From NCBI GenBank assembly GCA_964565665.1, contig CAZMFZ010000128.1:1-9287 (forward strand): DNA of 9,287 bases. The letters run 5' to 3'. Positions 5,585-9,287 of this stretch are shown piece after piece. How positions within the stretch are numbered: position 1 is the stretch's first letter; each line of letters starts with the position of its first letter. Source of the stretch: CAZMFZ01 sp964565665 (GTDB taxonomy: Bacteria; Bacteroidota; Bacteroidia; Cytophagales; UBA9547). Under the pieces are notes generated by a model, which worked only from the letters and a program-made list of their open reading frames with translations, was not told where the DNA came from and ran no database searches. The position numbers and the translations under genes are program-made.

Positions 5585-7765
5585 ATGAATAGTTTATTCT
5601 ACTTAGTTCCGCTCATCGGGCTAGGCTCATTGTTTTACGCTTTGTTCCTTTCGAACTGGATTACCAAACAAAATGACGGTGACGACCGCATGAAGTGGAT
5701 AGCCAAAAATATTGCCGATGGGGCAATGGCTTTCCTCAAAGCCGAATATAAAGTAATGGCCTATTTTGCAGCCATAGCTTGTTTGCTGCTATTTTTCCTT
5801 GGTACAGCCAACGACAAATCCCATCCTTTGGTAATTGCTTCTTTTTTAGTAGGTGCTTTCCTTTCTGCATTGGCAGGCTTTATAGGCATGAGAGTGGCCA
5901 CCAAAGCCAATGTACGCACAGCCGAAGCAGCGAAAACCAGCCTTTCAAGGGCATTAAAAGTATCGTTCACAGGGGGTACAGTGATGGGAATGGGCGTAGC
6001 AGGCTTGGCCGTAATGGGTTTGGGTTCATTGTTTATCGCTTTTTACTTCATTTTTGTAAATGGGGCTGCACCAAATGGAGTTGAAATGGAAAGAGCGATT
6101 GAGGTATTGACAGGTTTTTCGTTAGGAGCCGAGAGCATAGCCCTTTTTGCCAGAGTGGGAGGCGGCATTTACACCAAAGCAGCCGATGTGGGGGCTGATT
6201 TAGTAGGTAAAGTAGAGGCTGGAATTCCAGAAGATGATCCTAGAAACCCAGCAACCATAGCCGACAACGTAGGCGATAATGTGGGCGATGTAGCAGGTAT
6301 GGGGGCAGATTTGTTTGGTTCGTATGTTGCTACAGTGCTTGCTACCATGGTTTTGGGTCGTGAAACAATTGCTTTAGATAATTTTGGAGGTCTCTCCCCT
6401 ATTTTGTTGCCAATGGTGATAGCAGGGGCAGGAATTATATTCTCATTAATCGGTACATTCTTCGTGAGTGTGAAAGAAGGAGGCGATGTACAAGCTGCTT
6501 TGAACAGAGGCAATTGGGCTTCGGTATTGCTCACCGCTGTGGCTTCCTATTTTATTGTAAAAGCTATTTTACCGGCTACATTAACTTTGCGAGGCACAGA
6601 ATTCACTTCTGATGGCGTATTTTTTGCAATTCTCACAGGTTTAACTGTGGGTGCATTGATTTCTATCATCACCGAATATTATACCGCTATGGGTAAAGGC
6701 CCAGTATTGAGCATTATACGTCAATCGGCAACTGGCCATGCTACAAACGTGATTGGTGGTTTGAGCGTGGGAATGATGAGTACAGCAATGCCAATCTTAG
6801 TGTTGGCTGCGGGTATTTATATGTCTTATTACTTTGCTGGATTGTATGGCGTTTCCATTGCAGCTGCCGGAATGATGGCAACTACCGCTATGCAATTAGC
6901 CATTGATGCATTCGGGCCTATTGCCGATAATGCAGGAGGAATAGCTGAAATGAGCCATTTGCCAGCTGAAGTGCGTGAGAAAACAGATATATTAGATGCC
7001 GTAGGAAACACCACCGCAGCTACTGGAAAAGGATTTGCCATTGCCTCAGCAGCATTAACTTCCTTAGCACTCTTTGCTGCTTTCGTAGGTTTGGCAGGCA
7101 TCACTGCCATCGATATATACAAAGCCGAAGTATTAGCAGGGTTATTTGTGGGGGGAATGATACCGTTTGTGTTTTCAGCGATGGCAATAAGTGCAGTTGG
7201 TAGAGCCGCTATGAAAATGGTGGAAGAAGTTCGCAGGCAATTCCGCGAAATCAAAGGCATAATGGAAGGAACAGGCGTACCAGAATACGACAAATGTGTG
7301 GCAATTTCTACAAAAGCAGCCATTCGTGAAATGGTTTTACCTGGAGCGTTGGCTATTGTTTCACCAATCATTGTTGGCTTTCTATTTGGTCCTGAAGTAT
7401 TGGGCGGTTTGCTGGCTGGAGTTACCGTTTCGGGCGTATTGATGGCTCTTTTTCAATCGAATGCCGGAGGAGCCTGGGACAATGCAAAGAAATCATTCGA
7501 GAAAGGTGTGCTGATCAATGGCGAGATGTATTATAAAAAATCAGAACCACACAAAGCCGCTGTAACTGGTGATACCGTTGGCGATCCTTTCAAAGACACC
7601 TCAGGGCCTTCAATGAACATCCTTATCAAGCTGATGTCTATTGTTTCATTGGTAATTGCCCCTGCTTTGAAAATTATTCATGTAGATAAAAAAGCAGAAC
7701 TGCAGCAATTGAATAGTGTGAATAAGATAGAAATTACGCTCAACAAACCAGTGCAGCACGACTAG
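5585..7765 (+). CDS. hppA: Membrane-bound ion-translocating pyrophosphatase (K+-dependent type)
   Basis: A 726-residue polytopic inner-membrane enzyme that couples PPi hydrolysis to export of Na+ and/or H+. Family signatures in order: GGGIYTKAADVGADLVGKVE at 192-211, DDPRNPATIADNVGDNVGD at 217-235 with the Mg-PPi binding aspartates, DNAGGIAEMS at 448-457, GNTTAATGKG at 474-483, NAGGAWDNAKK at 626-636 and TGDTVGDPFKDTSGPSMN at 661-678. Ala478 and Gly481 are the residues of K+-dependent enzymes; K+-independent H+ pumps have Lys and Thr there. This subclass is usually Na+-pumping, but the ion cannot be fixed without aligning the gate glutamate. Length fits the 16-helix family. After the last helix (about 682-698) a hydrophilic tail of about 27 residues follows. 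It has its own promoter and a strong terminator, so it is probably monocistronic. The enzyme recycles PPi from biosynthesis to support the membrane ion gradient. Confidence 0.97.
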   Translation: MNSLFYLVPLIGLGSLFYALFLSNWITKQNDGDDRMKWIAKNIADGAMAFLKAEYKVMAYFAAIACLLLFFLGTANDKSHPLVIASFLVGAFLSALAGFIGMRVATKANVRTAEAAKTSLSRALKVSFTGGTVMGMGVAGLAVMGLGSLFIAFYFIFVNGAAPNGVEMERAIEVLTGFSLGAESIALFARVGGGIYTKAADVGADLVGKVEAGIPEDDPRNPATIADNVGDNVGDVAGMGADLFGSYVATVLATMVLGRETIALDNFGGLSPILLPMVIAGAGIIFSLIGTFFVSVKEGGDVQAALNRGNWASVLLTAVASYFIVKAILPATLTLRGTEFTSDGVFFAILTGLTVGALISIITEYYTAMGKGPVLSIIRQSATGHATNVIGGLSVGMMSTAMPILVLAAGIYMSYYFAGLYGVSIAAAGMMATTAMQLAIDAFGPIADNAGGIAEMSHLPAEVREKTDILDAVGNTTAATGKGFAIASAALTSLALFAAFVGLAGITAIDIYKAEVLAGLFVGGMIPFVFSAMAISAVGRAAMKMVEEVRRQFREIKGIMEGTGVPEYDKCVAISTKAAIREMVLPGALAIVSPIIVGFLFGPEVLGGLLAGVTVSGVLMALFQSNAGGAWDNAKKSFEKGVLINGEMYYKKSEPHKAAVTGDTVGDPFKDTSGPSMNILIKLMSIVSLVIAPALKIIHVDKKAELQQLNSVNKIEITLNKPVQHD

Positions 7766-7796
7766 TCGAATATTTCTTGTTTTGGATAATACTACC

Positions 7797-7846
7797 GAAG
7801 GGGTTGGATTTGTAAAAATCCAACCCCTTCTTTTTTTTATTTTTTC
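7797..7846 (+). terminator. Strong rho-independent terminator of hppA
   Basis: A perfect 15-bp stem pairs GAAGGGGTTGGATTT (7797-7811) with its complement at 7816-7830 around a GTAA loop, followed at once by eight T (7831-7838) and a further T-rich run. It starts 31 nt after the hppA stop. The reverse direction has only a short A-run before the stem, so it should act mainly rightward. Confidence 0.93.
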
Positions 7847-7886
7847 AGTTTTGGATGATGTTTTTTATTTCAGTAAATCAAAAATT

Positions 7887-8132
7887 AGGCTTTGCAAGCT
7901 TACAAAAGCTTGCCTGACTTCAGGGGAAGCCTTTGCAGGTTTACAAAACCTTGCCGGGATTCAGGGCGAGCTTTTGCAAGTTTACAAAAGCTTGCCTGAC
8001 TACAGGGGAAGCCTTTGCAGGTTTACAAAGCCTTGCCAGGATTCAGGGCGAGCTTTTGTTTGTAAACATTGGCTTGCCTGACTTCAGGGGGAGCTAATGT
8101 TGGTAAACATTGGCTTGCGCTAAACTTATGTG
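7887..8132. repeat. Array of six 41-nt imperfect tandem repeats with hairpins
   Basis: Contiguous 41-nt units start at 7887, 7928, 7969, 8010, 8051 and 8092; the last is degenerate after about 8118. Two variants alternate: units 1 and 3 (4 differences) and units 2 and 4 (2 differences), so an 82-nt pair was duplicated. Odd units end in GCCTGACTTCAGGGGA, even ones in GCCGGGATTCAGGGCG. Each unit can fold: unit 1 has GCAAGCTT-ACAA-AAGCTTGC (7894-7913), unit 3 has AGCTTTTG and CAAAAGCT around 8 nt (7969-7992), and unit 6 has a 10-bp stem (8092-8101 with 8106-8115, one T-G wobble, loop GGTA). Because 41 is not a multiple of three, the array cannot be a protein repeat with a fixed unit. It follows the hppA terminator and lies beyond the 3' end of the retropepsin-like gene. 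Function unknown. Confidence 0.9.
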
Positions 8133-8133
8133 T

Positions 8134-8155
8134 GTAAATGTTTGCAAACATTTAC
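8134..8155. repeat. 22-bp perfect palindrome
   Basis: The left half is GTAAATGTTTG (8134-8144) and the right half, 8145-8155, is its exact reverse complement, with no spacer. It comes just after the last 41-nt unit and shares the GTAAA/AAACATT words of units 5 and 6, so it may be a collapsed seventh unit. It could instead be a binding site for a dimeric protein. No T-tract follows, which argues against a terminator. Confidence 0.85.
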
Positions 8156-8186
8156 CTTATAAAGTGAAGGAAGTTATAAATGAGCC

Positions 8187-8220
8187 AACCTTTCGGGTGG
8201 CGGAAACCTTCGAAATGGTT
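8187..8220. repeat. GC-richer imperfect hairpin
   Basis: AACCTTTCG (8187-8195) pairs with CGAAA-T-GGTT (8211-8220), nine pairs with one bulged T, around a 15-nt G-rich loop. The segment is noticeably more GC-rich than its surroundings. It resembles dispersed intergenic hairpins seen in Bacteroidota, but only one copy is visible. It could also lie in the 3' end of the retropepsin transcript; no T-tract supports a terminator. Confidence 0.4.
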
Positions 8221-8287
8221 ATGCTTTGCCAGAGGTATAGTTGTGACAATTGAGGCTTTTAAGCTCTTTGCAATCTTGAGTATTTGA

Positions 8288-8674
8288 TCAAATCAATTGC
8301 ATTTTTGCCACTTTAGGGCCTACAGTTGCTTTATCATGCTCAAAATCAAGTTTGATACGCCATTTTTGCATCGTAGCAGCCCCGATGATGGCCTCTTCAC
8401 TCAAACCTGGAATCACTAAAAATTCATCGCTCAGCAATACATCGTCCATATAAAAATCAAGTGAAATTCTATACTTAACTTCTATAAAATGCCCCTCAGC
8501 AGCTGTCGCAATTCTTCTCACACGACCTAAACTTTCTAGCGTAGCAATATCTGCATAGTCAGGATGTATGCAGCTCAGGTTTGCTCCACTATCAAATAAT
8601 GCATATAGCATTCTTTCTCCTCTGGAACCTACAAATAACATGGGTGTTTTGATGAAAGTCATATTATTTAACAT
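8288..8674 (-). CDS. Retropepsin-like (clan AA) aspartic protease, small
   Basis: A 128-residue protein with the architecture of one retroviral-type aspartic protease subunit. Residues 23-36 read LYALFDSGANLSCI, containing the catalytic D28-S-G-A loop. Residues 95-119 read AIIGAATMQKW then RIKLDFEHDKATVG, the hydrophobic-hydrophobic-Gly motif and following helix and strands of clan AA proteases. There is no signal peptide or membrane segment, so it is probably cytoplasmic. Retropepsins work as homodimers, each chain giving one Asp; by analogy this one would too. Its substrate is unknown, and it could be a non-proteolytic or regulatory relative. The ATG at 8674 gives MLNNMTFIKT; the second ATG at 8662 would also keep the whole domain. 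It stands alone, with a decayed gene upstream on the same strand. Its TGA lies inside the palindrome ATTTGATCAAAT (8282-8293). Confidence 0.85.
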   Translation of the reverse strand: MLNNMTFIKTPMLFVGSRGERMLYALFDSGANLSCIHPDYADIATLESLGRVRRIATAAEGHFIEVKYRISLDFYMDDVLLSDEFLVIPGLSEEAIIGAATMQKWRIKLDFEHDKATVGPKVAKMQLI

Positions 8675-8709
8675 TTGGTAATCCCAATTCTACACAAATA
8701 TTTAGAATT

Positions 8710-8743
8710 GAAATATAGGATAAATAGATTATTTATTTTCAAA
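8710..8743 (-). promoter_or_regulatory. Candidate promoter of the retropepsin-like gene
   Basis: On the minus strand TTTG (8743-8740) is followed after 22 nt by TATATTTC (8717-8710), one mismatch from TAnnTTTG. The start would fall near 8703, about 28 nt before the ATG at 8674. The -33 element lies inside the 3' end of the upstream gene relic. In AT-rich DNA such a match can occur by chance. Confidence 0.3.
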
Positions 8744-8923
8744 TTCAAACCCATTTATTTTGTACTTAATGGGTTGCCATCTACTGTCCTTTTTCACGAA
8801 ATATACATCACAGTTCATTTTTACTTTTTCGCCTTTTTAGAATCTATATCTAGTCAGTTTCATCCATAAATCTGGTATTTCTTTTCCTTCGTACGTATTA
8901 AAATTAGAATAAAGGGGTGAAAA
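8729..8923 (-). pseudogene. Decayed coding sequence, family not recognised
   Basis: Read on the minus strand, one frame gives protein-like sequence: SPLYSNFNTY, then EGKEIPDLWMKLTRYRF, a TAA stop at 8839-8837, then KGEKVKMNCDVYFVKKD, SRWQPIKYKINGFEFENK and a final TAA at 8731-8729. The part after the internal stop has 35 codons with a balanced composition (Trp, Cys, Pro, charged residues) and third-position behaviour unlike the homopolymeric intergenic DNA nearby. Upstream the frame is closed by a TGA at 8926-8924; beyond it FDKFQLIQ (to about 8950) may continue the relic. No start codon or promoter fits. The pattern suggests the C-terminal part of a dead gene with at least one nonsense change. 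An ATG start at Met7 after the internal stop would leave only 29 residues. I do not recognise the family. Confidence 0.5.
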
Positions 8924-9004
8924 TCATTGAATCAACTGAAATTTATCAAAAATCGATCTTAAATGTATGCACAAGTTCTGGGCCACACAAGACCATTACT
9001 TGGA

Positions 9005-9034
9005 TTGGAGTTGATAAGTAAAATCGTAAATTTA
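9005..9034 (+). promoter_or_regulatory. Promoter of the right-edge Rpn-type gene, with palindrome
   Basis: TTG at 9005-9007 and TAAATTTA at 9027-9034 are separated by 19 nt, a good fit to the Bacteroidota -33/-7 arrangement with one mismatch in the last base of the -7 box. The -7 box is embedded in the perfect 12-bp palindrome CGTAAATTTACG (9025-9036), which could be an operator. A start near 9041 leaves a leader of about 15 nt. Confidence 0.45.
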
Positions 9035-9055
9035 CGTAGTCAATAATTAAACAAG

Positions 9056-9287
9056 ATGAGCAAGAAATTAATAAGTTTTGATTGGGCAATAAAAAGACTT
9101 TTGAGAAACAAAGCCAACTTTGTGGTACTCGAAGGCTTTTTAAGCGAACTTTTATTTGATAACATCAAAATTGATCAAATTCTTGAAAGCGAATGCAACC
9201 AAGAAACCGCTGATGATAAATTCAATAGAGTTGATATTTTGACTCAAAATTCAAAAAACGAACTAATCATAATTGAAATTCAAAGTA
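9056..9287 (+). CDS. Rpn-type PD-(D/E)XK nuclease/putative transposase, N-terminal fragment
   Basis: The frame is open from the ATG at 9056 to the window edge, 77 codons. It begins MSKKLISFDWAIKRLLRN, then KANFVVLEGFLSELLFDNIK, then FNRVDILTQNSKNELIIIEI and QS. This is the N-terminal half of the PD-(D/E)XK nuclease/transposase family related to RpnA: a leading helix with F-x-x-L-L, then the catalytic Asp60 in R-V-D-I-L and the E-I-Q strand, where Glu74 and Gln76 occupy the (D/E)-x-(K/Q) position. The visible active site is complete, unlike the wreck at 3120-3667, and the two sequences differ enough (RVDIL/IIEIQ against YDVYC/IVEL) to be separate subfamilies. Rpn proteins cut DNA and promote RecA-independent recombination in E. 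coli; whether this one moves itself is unknown. The rest lies past the right edge. Confidence 0.85.
   Translation, partial: MSKKLISFDWAIKRLLRNKANFVVLEGFLSELLFDNIKIDQILESECNQETADDKFNRVDILTQNSKNELIIIEIQS

Noticed and set aside
6829..7371. Long minus-strand frame inside hppA (also one at 6169-6534)
   Set aside because: Shadow frames opposite an unambiguous, fully conserved pyrophosphatase gene; their Ala/Ile/Pro-rich sequence is the complement of membrane helices.
7782..8081. 99-codon plus-strand frame over the hppA terminator and the 41-nt repeats
   Set aside because: It begins inside a strong terminator region, changes reading of the repeat in every unit because 41 is not a multiple of three, and has no protein family character.
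7887..8132. Possible CRISPR array
   Set aside because: Units are directly contiguous without spacers, variants alternate, and no cas-like gene is in view.
8675..8869. 64-codon plus-strand frame
   Set aside because: It is the antisense of the gene relic read on the minus strand, which has the more protein-like sequence; the plus-strand product is a Phe/Ile-rich shadow.

Overview
The window looks like chromosomal DNA from an AT-rich member of the Bacteroidota. The evidence is a type IX secretion (T9SS) type A C-terminal tail on the S8 peptidase, two exact Bacteroidota -7 promoter boxes (TAnnTTTG) ahead of mnmA and hppA, almost no Shine-Dalgarno sequences, a lipoprotein M48 protease, and Bacteroidota-type MnmA and pyrophosphatase sequences. 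Genus cannot be judged from what is visible.

Layout. 1-168 (-): N-terminus of a secreted FG-GAP/VCBS repeat protein that runs off the left edge. 169-574: intergenic, with a GC-rich 9-bp palindrome at 239-258. 575-817 (+): an 80-residue protein resembling the DUF6952 family, convergent with 842-1633 (-), an M48 zinc metalloprotease lipoprotein. 1634-2009: AT-rich divergent promoter region. 2010-3113 (+): mnmA. 3120-3667 (+): wreck of a PD-(D/E)XK (Rpn-type) transposase/nuclease, with no start, a stop codon in the active-site motif, and an internal deletion with frameshift. 3705-5345 (+): secreted S8 subtilase. 5346-5584: spacer with the hppA promoter and a 65-nt leader without a single G. 5585-7765 (+): hppA, closed by a very strong intrinsic terminator at 7797-7846. 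7766-8287: no gene; it holds the terminator, an array of six 41-nt hairpin repeats (7887-8132), a 22-bp perfect palindrome (8134-8155) and a GC-richer hairpin (8187-8220). 8288-8674 (-): small retropepsin-like aspartic protease. 8675-9055: no intact gene, but a decayed minus-strand coding sequence (8729-8923) and a promoter with a palindrome. 9056-9287 (+): start of a second, apparently intact Rpn-type nuclease/transposase that runs off the right edge.

How it fits together. mnmA (tRNA wobble thiolation), hppA (PPi-driven ion pumping) and the M48 protease (envelope quality control) are housekeeping genes that do not form an obvious pathway; hppA appears to be its own transcription unit. From about 7770 rightward the window becomes accessory in character: repeats, palindromes, a gene relic, an orphan viral-type protease and a mobile nuclease. 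A second mobile scar sits between mnmA and the S8 peptidase. The least explained items are the 41-nt hairpin array, whose last units carry the core in the opposite orientation, and the retropepsin-like gene beside it.
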